In this document: piece by piece, positions 10,561 through 18,663 of the stretch
Position numbering within the stretch: the stretch's first letter is position 1
Layout of the letters: every line of letters starts with the position of its first letter
From: Amycolatopsis vastitatis
Lineage (GTDB): Bacteria > Actinomycetota > Actinomycetes > Mycobacteriales > Pseudonocardiaceae
Direction: 5' to 3'
Length of the DNA stretch: 64,000 bases
Assembly: GCF_002234595.1 (NCBI RefSeq)
Contig: NZ_NMUL01000031.1
Span: 62,001-126,000, forward strand
Notes under the pieces: generated by a model
The model's input: only the letters and a program-made list of their open reading frames with translations
Database searches by the model: none
What the model was told of the DNA's origin: nothing
Made by a program: the position numbers and the translations under genes

Positions 10561-11049
10561 TCAGGACGGCAGCGCGGCTTCGATGGCCTTGACGACCGCC
10601 TCGTCCTCCGGTTCGGTGCGCGGCCGGAACCGCGCCAGGACCTCGCCGTCGGCGCCGACGAGGAACTTCTCGAAGTTCCACTGGACGTCGCCCGCGGCGC
10701 CCTCGGCGTCGGCCGTCTTGGTCAGCTCCGCGTAGAGCGGGTGCCGGCCTTCGCCGTTGACGTCGATCTTCTCGAACAGCGGGAACGTGACGCCGTAGGT
10801 CGTCGAGCAGAACGTCTGGATCTCCTCCGCACTGCCCGGTTCCTGCCCGGCGAACTGGTTGCACGGAAATCCGACGACGGAGAAACCCTGGCCGCCGAAG
10901 CGTTCCTGCAGCCGCTCGAGGCCGGAATACTGCGGGGTCAGGCCGCATTTCGACGCGACATTGACCACGAGCAGCGCCTGGCCGGCCAGCGAACCCAGCG
11001 AGCTGTCCTGCCCGTCGAGCGTCTTGACCGGGATTTCGTGGATCCCCAT
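10561..11049 (-). CDS. glutathione peroxidase family thiol peroxidase
   Basis: The 162-residue thioredoxin-fold peroxidase has peroxidatic Cys35 in NVASKCGLTP and the catalytic partners Gln69 (FAGQEPG) and Trp124 (WNFEKF). Cys81 (TFCSTTYG) sits at the resolving-cysteine position of thioredoxin-dependent GPx enzymes. Actinobacteria lack glutathione, so thioredoxin or mycothiol-linked reduction is likely (family knowledge). It lies 15 bp after the GH57 gene and precedes GT4, so it interrupts an otherwise glucan-specific cluster and is probably co-transcribed with it. Confidence 0.9.
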   Translation of the reverse strand: MGIHEIPVKTLDGQDSSLGSLAGQALLVVNVASKCGLTPQYSGLERLQERFGGQGFSVVGFPCNQFAGQEPGSAEEIQTFCSTTYGVTFPLFEKIDVNGEGRHPLYAELTKTADAEGAAGDVQWNFEKFLVGADGEVLARFRPRTEPEDEAVVKAIEAALPS

Positions 11050-11064
11050 GAGGTCCGTCCCCTT

Positions 11065-12576
11065 TCAGTCGTGCTTCAGCGCCCGGGCGTCGAGGTGCCC
11101 GAACGGTCCGTCGTCGGCGCGGTAGGCGGCGGCGAGTTCTTCGGCTCGCGCGCGGTCGCCGCGGCGCAGCAGCCCGGCCAGCGCGTCGAACCGCTCGGTG
11201 TGCACCTGGGCGCGGCGGCGCGCGTAGTCCGCGGCGGAGTCCTTCGTGACCATGAAGGCCCAGTCGCTCTCCAGCGCCAGCATCGCTTCGGCCACGGCCT
11301 GGTCGGCGACGGTGTCTCGCGCCGTGGTGTCCAATCCGGCGACGAGGCCGAGGAGCCGTTCCTGCAACGCGGCGTTGGCGTCGACCATGTCCTTGACCTG
11401 CTCGCCGTCCCAGACACGCCAGTCCTTGCCCGAGCCCCACGACGACGAAGGCAGGTCGATCGGCTCACCGACGTGGCCGGCCTCCACCGCGCCCTTCAGG
11501 GTCGTGACCCGCACCCCGGCTTCGGGCAGCGCGCGCAGCACGCCTTCCAGCCAGGCCGGTCCTTCGTGCCACCAGTGCCCGAACAGTTCCGTGTCGTAAG
11601 CGGCGACCACGAGCGCCTCACGGCCATGGTGGGCCTTCAACGACCGCAACCGCGTCACGACGGTTTCGACGAAGTCCTTGACGTGCAGCCCCAGCACGTC
11701 CGCGGCGAGCGCCGGGTCGTAGGGCGCCTTGTCCTGCGGTTCGACGGTCTTGCCGGTGACCCGCGACGCCTTGAGCCCGACCTCGTGCGCCCAGGTGTGG
11801 AAGTCGCGGTACGCGGCGTGACCGGGATAACCGGCCTTCGGCGACCACACGCGGTAGGTGACCTCGAGGTCCCGGCCGAAGGCGAGGACGTCAGTGCCGC
11901 CGACCGGTCGCGCGGCCCAGGTCGCCCCGCGCAGCGACGGGCCGTCGACCAGGAACCGCCGCACGCCCGCGGCCGCGTAGTCGTTTTCCATGCCAGGCGC
12001 GTAGCCGCACTCCGGCGCCCAGATTCCCTCGGGCCGTGACCCCAGCCGCAGCGCCGTGTCGGAGAGGCCCGCGTTCAGCGCGAACTCGCGCACCCGCGGG
12101 TCGAGCAGCGGCTGGAACGGGTGCGCCAGCGGGCCGCCGAGCAGCTCGATCGTCGATTTGTCGACCAGCGACCGCAGGATGGGGGAGAAGCCGTGCCGCC
12201 ACCGGCTGCCGAGTTCTTCGGCCGCGCGGACCGCCGTCCGGTGTTCGGCCGCGGCGAGTTCGCGCAGGATCGGGTCACCGCGCCACAACGTCGACGCGTG
12301 CTGGGCGCGCAGCTGCCAGTGGCCGAGCCAGTCGTGGAAGGCGCGGATGCTGTACGGGTCGTCGAGCTGCGCGGCGAGCACCGGCGTCACGCCGAGCGTC
12401 AGCACGTCGCGGCGGCCTTCGGCGGCGAACCGCTCGAGGAGGTCGACCATCGGCAGGTAGGAATGCGCCCACGCCTGGTAGAGCCATTCCTCGCCGACCG
12501 GCCAGCTGCCGTGGTGCGGCAGCCACGGCAGGTGGCTGTGCAGGACGACGCAGAACGTCCCCTCGTAGTCGGTCAC
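11065..12576 (-). CDS. GH57 1,4-alpha-glucan branching enzyme (Rv3031-like)
   Basis: This 503-residue GH57 protein forms alpha-1,6 branches on glucans. The N-terminal metal/substrate motif is LHSHLPW (residues 12-18). The nucleophile Glu is in WAPECGYAPG (about 187) and the acid/base Asp in AAYDTELFGHWWHEG (about 326). A C-terminal helical domain follows (from about 390), as in DUF1957-containing branching enzymes. The GTG at 12576 overlaps the methyltransferase stop codon (GTGA). An in-frame extension upstream is antisense-quality and was discarded. The M. tuberculosis counterpart Rv3031 lies in the methylglucose lipopolysaccharide cluster. Confidence 0.88.
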   Translation of the reverse strand: MTDYEGTFCVVLHSHLPWLPHHGSWPVGEEWLYQAWAHSYLPMVDLLERFAAEGRRDVLTLGVTPVLAAQLDDPYSIRAFHDWLGHWQLRAQHASTLWRGDPILRELAAAEHRTAVRAAEELGSRWRHGFSPILRSLVDKSTIELLGGPLAHPFQPLLDPRVREFALNAGLSDTALRLGSRPEGIWAPECGYAPGMENDYAAAGVRRFLVDGPSLRGATWAARPVGGTDVLAFGRDLEVTYRVWSPKAGYPGHAAYRDFHTWAHEVGLKASRVTGKTVEPQDKAPYDPALAADVLGLHVKDFVETVVTRLRSLKAHHGREALVVAAYDTELFGHWWHEGPAWLEGVLRALPEAGVRVTTLKGAVEAGHVGEPIDLPSSSWGSGKDWRVWDGEQVKDMVDANAALQERLLGLVAGLDTTARDTVADQAVAEAMLALESDWAFMVTKDSAADYARRRAQVHTERFDALAGLLRRGDRARAEELAAAYRADDGPFGHLDARALKHD

Positions 12577-13370
12577 CGGCGCACCGCCACGGCGACCAGG
12601 TCGAGGCTCGCGTCGAGGTCGTCGCCGTGGATCTCGAACCCCGTGGCCTCGATCGCGGCGACGTCGGCGAGCAGCGCCGCCGGCCAGACGGCCTGCCCGG
12701 GCAGCTCGCCCATGACGACGTCGAGCTGGGCGTCGATGATCGAACCGCCGTACCGCTCGTCGAGCGCCCGCACGGCGTCGCCGTGGTGCAGCCCGTGCAA
12801 GGTCTCCACGTCGAAGCCGGCGTCGGTGAGCAGCTCCGCCAGCTCCGACGGCGCCAGCTCGCGGGTGTGGAACGGGTTCAGCGGCGCGTCGCTGTCCGGG
12901 GTGAAGGTCAGCCGGTTCGGCGTCGTGACCAAAAGGCGACCACCCGGCTTCAGCACCCGGTGGCACTCCGCGAGGAAGCCGGCCTGATCCCACAAATGCT
13001 CGATGACCTGGAAGTTGGCCACGACGTCGACCACGCCGTCCCGCACCGGGAGGAACGCGAGGTTCGCCCGCGCGACGTCGATTTCGGGGTAGCGGCGGGC
13101 GACGTGCTCGGTGGTCGGGACGTCGTAGTCCAGCGCGAGCACCCGGCGGGCCGTGGTGGCCAGGAGCCCGGCGCCGTAGCCCTCGCCGCAGCCGGCTTCG
13201 AGCACCGTCGCGTCCGCGCAGTGGGGGAGCAGGGCGAGGTACGCGGCTTCGTGACGACGGAACCAGTAGTTCTCCTCGGCGATGCCGGGGACGGTTCGTT
13301 CGCCGGTCAGGTGCAGCGCCTCGGCCCGGGTGGCTGGGGTGGTCACCTCCGCGACCCTAGCGGGTGTCAC
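12573..13370 (-). CDS. class I SAM-dependent methyltransferase of the glucan cluster (Rv3030-like)
   Basis: The 265-residue methyltransferase has motif I VLEAGCGEGYGAGLL at about residues 57-71, the acidic loop VLALDYDVPTTEH, and a post-motif FQVIEHLWDQAGFL. The N-terminal LTGERTVPGIAEENYWFRRHEAAYL is the hallmark of the Rv3030 group, proposed to O-methylate the glucan of methylglucose lipopolysaccharide. It is translationally coupled to GH57 by a 4-bp overlap. The start is uncertain: GTG 13370 is used here, but GTG 13346 lies just after a GGAG and would remove eight residues. Confidence 0.82.
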   Translation of the reverse strand: MTPARVAEVTTPATRAEALHLTGERTVPGIAEENYWFRRHEAAYLALLPHCADATVLEAGCGEGYGAGLLATTARRVLALDYDVPTTEHVARRYPEIDVARANLAFLPVRDGVVDVVANFQVIEHLWDQAGFLAECHRVLKPGGRLLVTTPNRLTFTPDSDAPLNPFHTRELAPSELAELLTDAGFDVETLHGLHHGDAVRALDERYGGSIIDAQLDVVMGELPGQAVWPAALLADVAAIEATGFEIHGDDLDASLDLVAVAVRR

Positions 13371-13399
13371 GCCCGGCCCCGCTGTGTCGTTCCGTGGTC

Positions 13400-13825
13400 A
13401 TGCAACGGACCATCACCCGCGTACTGCTCGTCGTCTTCGGCTTGGTCGAGGCCGTGGTCGGAATTTGGCCACTGGTGTCGCCCACCGGCTTCTACCAGGA
13501 CTTTCCCGGCTTCCGCGCGGGCTGGGTGGCCATGGACGGCGCGTTCAACGAACACCTTCTCCGTGACTTCGGCGGCCTCAACCTCGCGCTCGCGGCCCTG
13601 CTGATCGGAGCCGCCGTGATCGGCACCACAGCGGTCGCGCGGCTCGCCGCCGTCTCGGCACTGCTGTTCGGCGTGCCGCACTTCCTCTACCACCTCGGCC
13701 ACGTCGGCCACTTCGACCGGATCGACCAGGTCCTCATCGTCGCGACGACCGGGCTCGGCGTAGTGGTGCCGCTCGTGCTCCTGCTGCTTCCCGGGCGGCG
13801 GGTCAGCCCACCGGCGACACCGTGA
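13400..13825 (+). CDS. four-helix integral membrane protein, unknown function
   Basis: The 141-residue protein has four predicted membrane segments (about 8-28, 52-75, 78-97, 112-133). Conserved-looking loops include GFYQDFPGFRAGWVAMDGAFNEH and PHFLYHLGH between them. This layout occurs in small actinobacterial DUF4345-like or DoxX-like proteins, but I cannot assign a family. It is divergent from the methyltransferase and its 3' end overlaps the convergent degV gene by 23 bp. Confidence 0.7.
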   Translation: MQRTITRVLLVVFGLVEAVVGIWPLVSPTGFYQDFPGFRAGWVAMDGAFNEHLLRDFGGLNLALAALLIGAAVIGTTAVARLAAVSALLFGVPHFLYHLGHVGHFDRIDQVLIVATTGLGVVVPLVLLLLPGRRVSPPATP

Positions 13826-14648
13826 TGCCGAGCGAACCGGGGCCGAGGTGGGCGCCGATGACCGTGCTCGCCTCGACGACCATGCTCTCGACCATGGCGG
13901 GCACCCGGCGTTCGATCTGCCTGCCGATCTCGAGGTCGTGGTCGCTGGCGCCGAACCGGGTCACGGCGATGTCGGCGCGGAAACCGCCGGACTTCTTCAC
14001 CGCGAGGTCCACCATCTTGGCCAGCGCCCGTCGCGTGCCGGGGACGCGGGCCAGCGGCGCGACCTCGCCGTCCTTGACCGTGAGCAGCGGCTTGATCGAA
14101 AACGCGCTGCCGAGCATCGCCTGCGCGGCGCCGATCCGGCCGCCCCGCCGGAGGTACTCCAGCGTGTCGACGTAGATGAACTCGGTGCTCGTGGTGCAGC
14201 GACGTTCGGCGGCTTCGATGACGCGCCCGGCGTCCGCGCCGGCGGCGGCCGCTCGCGCCGCGGACACCGCGGCGAAGCCCAGGCTCATCCCGGTGGTGCG
14301 GCTGTCCAGGATGTGCACCGGGATGCGGACCTGCTGGGCGGCCTCCCGCGCCGCGCGGACGGTGTCGGACATGCGGCCGGAGATGTGGACGCTGACGATG
14401 GCGGTCGCGCCCGCGGCCACCGCTTCCTGGTAGGTCCAGAAGAACGCCCCCGGGTCCGGGGGCGCCGTGGTGATCACTTGCCCCGCTCTCATCGCGTCGA
14501 TCACCTCGCCGCGGTCGAACCGGTTTTCGTCGTCGAAGTGGCTGCCCAGGTTCAGCTGGATCTGGACGACCCCGATGGCCCAGCGGGCGGCGACGGGGCC
14601 GGGAAGGCAGGAGCTCGAGTCGGTGACGACGGCGATGCGCGCGGGCAT
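13803..14648 (-). CDS. DegV family fatty-acid-binding protein
   Basis: The 281-residue two-domain DegV protein binds a fatty acid between its domains and presents it to fatty-acid kinase in Firmicutes; the actinobacterial role is less clear. The N-terminus IAVVTDSSSCLPGPV carries the DS(S) carboxylate-binding motif. VHISGRMSDTVRAA and HILDSRTTGMSLGF are further family blocks. The start follows a probable -10 (TAATCT) by 8 nt, suggesting a leaderless or near-leaderless message. It is divergent from etfBA. Confidence 0.9.
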   Translation of the reverse strand: MPARIAVVTDSSSCLPGPVAARWAIGVVQIQLNLGSHFDDENRFDRGEVIDAMRAGQVITTAPPDPGAFFWTYQEAVAAGATAIVSVHISGRMSDTVRAAREAAQQVRIPVHILDSRTTGMSLGFAAVSAARAAAAGADAGRVIEAAERRCTTSTEFIYVDTLEYLRRGGRIGAAQAMLGSAFSIKPLLTVKDGEVAPLARVPGTRRALAKMVDLAVKKSGGFRADIAVTRFGASDHDLEIGRQIERRVPAMVESMVVEASTVIGAHLGPGSLGITVSPVG

Positions 14649-14673
14649 GGTGTCGGAGATTAACCCTTGTCGA

Positions 14674-14839
14674 CCTACCGGGAGTAGGCCGTGGTTGGTC
14701 CGATCGGACGAACGGCCTTTCGGGAGAGGTAACCGGTCAACTGTCGGGACGATCGTCCCGGTAAATTGCGCATCCAGGTGAATGGCGTCACCTCGACGGG
14801 TCGCGCGCCCCGAATGGCCCTAATCTACCGGCCAGTAGA
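14674..14839. promoter_or_regulatory. divergent degV/etfB control region with four dyads
   Basis: The region contains CCTACCGGGAGTAGG (14674-14688), GTCCGATCGGAC (14698-14709), CGGGACGATCGTCCCG (14745-14760) and TCTACCGGCCAGTAGA (14824-14839). The first overlaps the expected degV -35 zone. The last overlaps the expected etfB promoter, 54 bp before the etfB start. CTAC/GTAG arms recur in the first and last, hinting at one regulator for both genes. Confidence 0.5.
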
Positions 14840-14892
14840 GCACTGTCCCGTGGTCGACCGCGGGCCACGAACCGGGAGGTCGAAGCAGACCC

Positions 14893-15678
14893 ATGACCAA
14901 CATCGTCGTCCTGGTCAAGCAGGTACCGGACACCTACTCGGAGCGGAAGCTCAACGGGTCCGACCACACCCTTGACCGCGAATCCGCCGACGCCGTGCTC
15001 GACGAGATCAACGAGAAGGCCGTCGAAGAGGCGCTGAAGATCAAGGAAGCCGGCGAGGGCGAGGTCATCGTGATCTCGGTGGGCCCGGACCGCGCGACCG
15101 ACGCCATCCGCAAGGCCCTGTCCATGGGCGCCGACAAGGCCATCCACGTCTCCGACGAGGCACTGCACGGCTCCGACGCGATCGCCACCGCGAAGGTGCT
15201 CGCCGCCGCGATCGCGAAGGTCGAAGACTTCGACCTGATCATCGCCGGAAACGAGTCCTCAGACGGCCGCGGCGGCGCCGTCCCCGCGATCCTCGCCGAG
15301 CTGCTCGGCCTGCCGCAGGTCACCTACGCCCGCGAGGTCACGGTCGACGGGACGACCATCAAGGCCGTCCGCGAGACCGAGGACGGCCTCACCCGCCTCG
15401 AGGCGACCCTGCCCGCGGTGGTGAGCGTCGGCGAGAAGATCAACGAGCCGCGTTACCCGTCCTTCAAGGGCATCATGGCCGCGAAGAAGAAGCCGGTCGA
15501 GACGTTCACCATCGCCGACCTGGGCATCGACGCGGGCGAGGTCGGCCTCGCCAACGCATGGTCCGCCGTGACCGAATCCTCGCCGAAGCCGCCGCGCACC
15601 GCCGGTGAGAAGGTCGAAGACGAGGGCGACGGCGGCACCAAGGTCGCCGAGTACCTGGTCGGCCAGAAGCTCATCTGA
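14893..15678 (+). CDS. etfB: electron transfer flavoprotein beta subunit
   Basis: This 261-residue ETF beta (FixA) subunit shuttles electrons from acyl-CoA and related dehydrogenases to the membrane quinone pool with its alpha partner. Start MTNIVVLVKQVPDTYSE and the AMP-binding block GNESSDGRGGAVPAILAELL (about residues 119-138) are diagnostic. The C-terminal recognition loop YPSFKGIMAAKKKP is the segment that anchors partner dehydrogenases. The ribosome binding site is GGGAGG. etfA follows after 29 bp. The pair is syntenic with Rv3029c-Rv3028c. Confidence 0.95.
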   Translation: MTNIVVLVKQVPDTYSERKLNGSDHTLDRESADAVLDEINEKAVEEALKIKEAGEGEVIVISVGPDRATDAIRKALSMGADKAIHVSDEALHGSDAIATAKVLAAAIAKVEDFDLIIAGNESSDGRGGAVPAILAELLGLPQVTYAREVTVDGTTIKAVRETEDGLTRLEATLPAVVSVGEKINEPRYPSFKGIMAAKKKPVETFTIADLGIDAGEVGLANAWSAVTESSPKPPRTAGEKVEDEGDGGTKVAEYLVGQKLI

Positions 15679-15707
15679 CAACGGCTCTTCGAGGAGGAAT
15701 CAAGAAC

Positions 15708-16667
15708 ATGGCTGAAGTACTCGTCCTCGTCGACCACGTCGACGGTGAGGTCAAGAAGGTCACGCTCGAACTGCTGACCGCCGCCCGCGCGCTCGGTGAG
15801 CCGTCGGCCGTCGTCGTCGGCCCGACCGGCACCGCCGCCAAGGCGAAGCAGGCGCTGGCTTCGCACGGCGCCGCCAAGGTGTATGTCGCCGAAGGCGACG
15901 ACGCCGCGAACTACCTGGTCACGCCGAAGGTGGACGTGCTCGCCGCGCTGGCGCAGCAGGCGTCCCCGGCCGCCGTCCTGGTCACCGCCAGCGGCGAAGG
16001 CAAGGAGGTGGCGGCCCGCCTGGCCGTGCGCCTGGGCTCCGGCCTGATCTACGACGCCGTGGGCGTCAACGGCGACGGCGTCATCGACCAGTCCATCTTC
16101 GGTGGCGCGTTCTCGGTCAAGTCCAAGTCCGCGAAGGGCGCGCCGGTCGTCTCCATCCGCCCGGGCGCGGTCGAGGCCGAGCCCGCCGAGGGCGCGGCGG
16201 CCGAGGAGACCGTTGAGCTCCCCGCCGTCGACGCGGCGAAGGCCACGCGCATCACCGGCGTCGAGCCGGTGACCGGCGGTGACCGCCCCGAGCTGACCGA
16301 GGCCTCGATCGTGGTCTCCGGTGGCCGCGGCGTGGGCTCGGCGGAGAAGTTCGACGTCGTCGAGAAGCTGGCCGACTCGCTCGGCGCGGCTGTCGGCGCC
16401 TCGCGCGCCGCCGTCGACTCCGGCTACTACCCGGCGCAGTTCCAGGTCGGCCAGACCGGCAAGACCGTGTCGCCGCAGCTGTACATCGCGCTGGGCATCT
16501 CCGGCGCGATCCAGCACCGCGCCGGCATGCAGACGTCGAAGACGATCATCGCCGTCAACAAGGACCCGGAGGCGCCGATCTTCGAGATCGCCGACTTCGG
16601 CATCGTCGGCGACCTGTTCAACGTCGCGCCGCAGCTGACCGAAGCGGTCGAGAAGCGCAAGGGCTGA
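15708..16667 (+). CDS. etfA: electron transfer flavoprotein alpha subunit
   Basis: This 319-residue ETF alpha (FixB) subunit binds FAD and completes the ETF heterodimer. The FAD domain spans residues about 195-315: SGGRGVGSAEKFDVVEKLAD, then SGYYPAQFQVGQTGKTVSPQ and GISGAIQHRAGMQTSKTIIA. The ribosome binding site GAGGAG precedes the ATG. A perfect 18-bp-stem terminator follows, so the operon is etfB-etfA. Confidence 0.95.
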   Translation: MAEVLVLVDHVDGEVKKVTLELLTAARALGEPSAVVVGPTGTAAKAKQALASHGAAKVYVAEGDDAANYLVTPKVDVLAALAQQASPAAVLVTASGEGKEVAARLAVRLGSGLIYDAVGVNGDGVIDQSIFGGAFSVKSKSAKGAPVVSIRPGAVEAEPAEGAAAEETVELPAVDAAKATRITGVEPVTGGDRPELTEASIVVSGGRGVGSAEKFDVVEKLADSLGAAVGASRAAVDSGYYPAQFQVGQTGKTVSPQLYIALGISGAIQHRAGMQTSKTIIAVNKDPEAPIFEIADFGIVGDLFNVAPQLTEAVEKRKG

Positions 16668-16677
16668 TCTTCGAGCC

Positions 16678-16713
16678 CGAAGGGCCTTCCGGGACGTCCC
16701 GGAAGGCCCTTCG
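16678..16713 (+). terminator. etfBA terminator
   Basis: This is a perfect inverted repeat with 18-bp arms and no loop bases left over in the formal palindrome. The left arm is CGAAGGGCCTTCCGGGAC at 16678-16695. CGCGTTT follows. It lies 10 bp after the etfA stop codon. Confidence 0.85.
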
Positions 16714-16825
16714 CGCGTTTCCGGCACCTGAGAGGAGCCTGAGAACCCGCCATTAACTGAACGTGCACTAATCGGTCATCGGATGGCACTCTCCGCGGCT
16801 TCCTCCGCGCAGGTAAACCTTGACC

Positions 16826-17608
16826 ATGACGACGTCACAGCTCCTCGTCAGCACTGATCAGGCGGGCGCCGAGCCCGCCACGGACGCTGCCCGGTACTCC
16901 CTTCTCGTCGCCCACGCGAACGAAGAAGTGGTCGCCGCGCAAAAACTGCGCCACCGGGTTTTCGCCGAGGAGATGGGCGCACGCCTGCACTCCCTCACCC
17001 CCGGCCTCGACGTCGACGAGTTCGACGAGTTCTGCGACCACCTCGTGGTCCGGGACGACAACACCGGCGACATCGTCGGCTGCTACCGGATGCTGCCACC
17101 GGAGCGCGCCGCCCAGGCCGGGAAGCTGTACGCCGACAGCGAATTCGACCTGACCGCGCTCGACGGCCTGCGCTCGTCGCTGGTCGAAACCGGCCGGTCG
17201 TGCGTGCACCCGGACCACCGCAGCGGCGCCGTCGTCAGCCTGGTCTGGGCCGGGATCGCCCGCTACATGCTGCTTTCCGGCCACCGCTACCTCGCCGGCT
17301 GCGCCTCCGTCCCCCTGGTGGACGGCGGTTCCGTCGCCGCCGGCGTGTGGGACATCCTGCGCACCAAGCACTACTCGGACGAGGCCACGCGCGTCTCGCC
17401 CCTGATCCCGTGGGACTCGTCCGGCATCGAGCGTCCGGCACGAGCCGCGTTGCCGCCGCTGATCAAGGGGTACGTCCGGCTCGGCGCCAAGGCCTACGGA
17501 CCACCGGCGCTCGACGCCGACTTCGGCGTCGCGGACTTCTTCGTCGTGCTGGACCTGCACAACGTCGACGAGCGGTACCTGAAGTTCTTCCTCGGGGTCC
17601 AGGTATGA
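16826..17608 (+). CDS. GNAT-fold N-acyltransferase (OlsB/HlyC-like, Rv3027c-like)
   Basis: The 260-residue protein belongs to the Acetyltransf_5 group that uses long-chain acyl-ACP or acyl-CoA. Landmarks are LRHRVFAEEMGA (about 40-51), FDEFCDHLVVRD, GCYRMLPPERA, ETGRSCVHPDHRSGAVVSLVWAGIARYM and the late YVRLGAKAYGPPALDADFGVADFFV. Relatives include ornithine lipid acyltransferases. The following gene is a PlsC-like acyltransferase overlapping by ATGA, which suggests a two-step N- then O-acylation of a lipid (inference). A TTG at 16820 with AGG upstream is an alternative start. Confidence 0.8.
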   Translation: MTTSQLLVSTDQAGAEPATDAARYSLLVAHANEEVVAAQKLRHRVFAEEMGARLHSLTPGLDVDEFDEFCDHLVVRDDNTGDIVGCYRMLPPERAAQAGKLYADSEFDLTALDGLRSSLVETGRSCVHPDHRSGAVVSLVWAGIARYMLLSGHRYLAGCASVPLVDGGSVAAGVWDILRTKHYSDEATRVSPLIPWDSSGIERPARAALPPLIKGYVRLGAKAYGPPALDADFGVADFFVVLDLHNVDERYLKFFLGVQV

Positions 17609-18489
17609 GCCACGCCTGGATGCCATCCTCGCCGTGCGGCGACGGCTGCCTCACCGCCGACGACCCGGTGGTCGGCGTCCCCCGCCGGATCCTGCGTTTC
17701 GCCGCGGGGATCTTCGCCGTCCTTTCGGCGCTGCTCTCGACGCCGTTGCTGCTGGTGGCGCCGGGCCGGGACCGGCTGCTCCGGCTGATCTTCCGCGGCG
17801 TGCTGCGCGCGTTCGGCGTCCGGTTGGACATCCGGGGTGGCGCCGACTTCCTGACCGCCCCGGCCGGCCGTGGTGCCCTGGTGGTCAACAACCACATCTC
17901 GTGGCTGGACATCGTGGCGATCAACGCGCTCCGCCCGATGCGCGCGCTGGCGAAGAAGGAGATCGCGGGCTGGCCGGTGCTGGGCGGCCTGGTCCGCCGC
18001 GGCGGCAGCATCTTCCTCGACCGGGAGCGCCTGACGACGCTGCCCGCCACGATGGCCGAGCTGGCCACGGCGCTGCGCACGGGTTCGCTGGTGAGCGTGA
18101 CGCCGGAGGGCACGACGTGGTGCGGCCTGGCGTCGGGCCGCTTCACGACGGCGACGTTCCAGGCGGCCATCGACGGCGGCGTCCCGGTACGCCCCATCGC
18201 GCTGAGGTATCGCCTCGCCGACGGCCGCGAGACGAGCCGCCCGGCGTTCATCGGCCCGGAGTCGCTGATCGCTTCGCTGCGCCGGGTCGCGGCTTTGCGT
18301 CGCCTGGTGCTGGAGGTCCACATCTGCCCGGAGATCGCCCCGGGCCGCGCGGAGACCCGCCGCGAACTGGCCGCCCTCGCCGAGGCGGCTGTCCACTCCG
18401 CGCTGGGCACGGTGCAGATCCCGGTCCAGCAACGACGCCGGGCCCCACGCGGGCAGAAGGCGCCACTGGCTTCGCCTCCCGCGAAGTGA
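17605..18489 (+). CDS. PlsC-like 1-acyl-glycerol-3-phosphate or lyso-lipid acyltransferase (Rv3026c-like)
   Basis: This 294-residue membrane-associated acyltransferase has an N-terminal hydrophobic helix (about 28-50). The HX4D catalytic motif NHISWLD is at about residue 95. Further blocks are KEIAGWPVLGGL, GSIFLDRER and TPEGTTW (the substrate-phosphate/EGT motif). Its start overlaps the GNAT stop (ATGA), so translation is coupled. The pairing with an OlsB-like enzyme resembles ornithine-lipid OlsB-OlsA, but head group and acyl donor are not provable from sequence. Confidence 0.85.
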   Translation: MSHAWMPSSPCGDGCLTADDPVVGVPRRILRFAAGIFAVLSALLSTPLLLVAPGRDRLLRLIFRGVLRAFGVRLDIRGGADFLTAPAGRGALVVNNHISWLDIVAINALRPMRALAKKEIAGWPVLGGLVRRGGSIFLDRERLTTLPATMAELATALRTGSLVSVTPEGTTWCGLASGRFTTATFQAAIDGGVPVRPIALRYRLADGRETSRPAFIGPESLIASLRRVAALRRLVLEVHICPEIAPGRAETRRELAALAEAAVHSALGTVQIPVQQRRRAPRGQKAPLASPPAK

Positions 18490-18490
18490 T

Positions 18491-18527
18491 CCGGGCCCTG
18501 TCGCCGCGATCCGGCGACAGGCCCGGG
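18491..18527 (+). terminator. terminator after the acyltransferase pair
   Basis: A CGGGCCCTGTCGCCG arm pairs with CGGCGACAGGCCCG across a short loop, with one bulged C, directly after the stop codon at 18489. Confidence 0.7.
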
Positions 18528-18558
18528 TTGACTGTCGGCTGGTTCTCGGCGGTGGGTT

Positions 18559-18592
18559 CGGGACCCGTTTGCCCATCCGGCGACGGGTCCCG
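18559..18592. terminator. second hairpin in the convergent gap
   Basis: CGGGACCCGT (18559-18568) pairs perfectly with ACGGGTCCCG (18583-18592) around a 14-nt loop. It sits between the plus-strand acyltransferase and the minus-strand oxidoreductase, 72 bp past the latter's stop codon. Confidence 0.5.
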
Positions 18593-18663
18593 TTCACCGT
18601 TCAGCCCGCCGAATCCGGAAGCCCCTCCTGCCCGGCCCGAGTCCCGCGGAACATTCGCGACGT

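Noticed and set aside
12577..12993. In-frame upstream extension of the GH57 branching enzyme
   Set aside because: It overlaps the methyltransferase gene in another frame; family sequence begins at TDYEGTFCVVLHSHLPW and the GTGA overlap fits the operon style.
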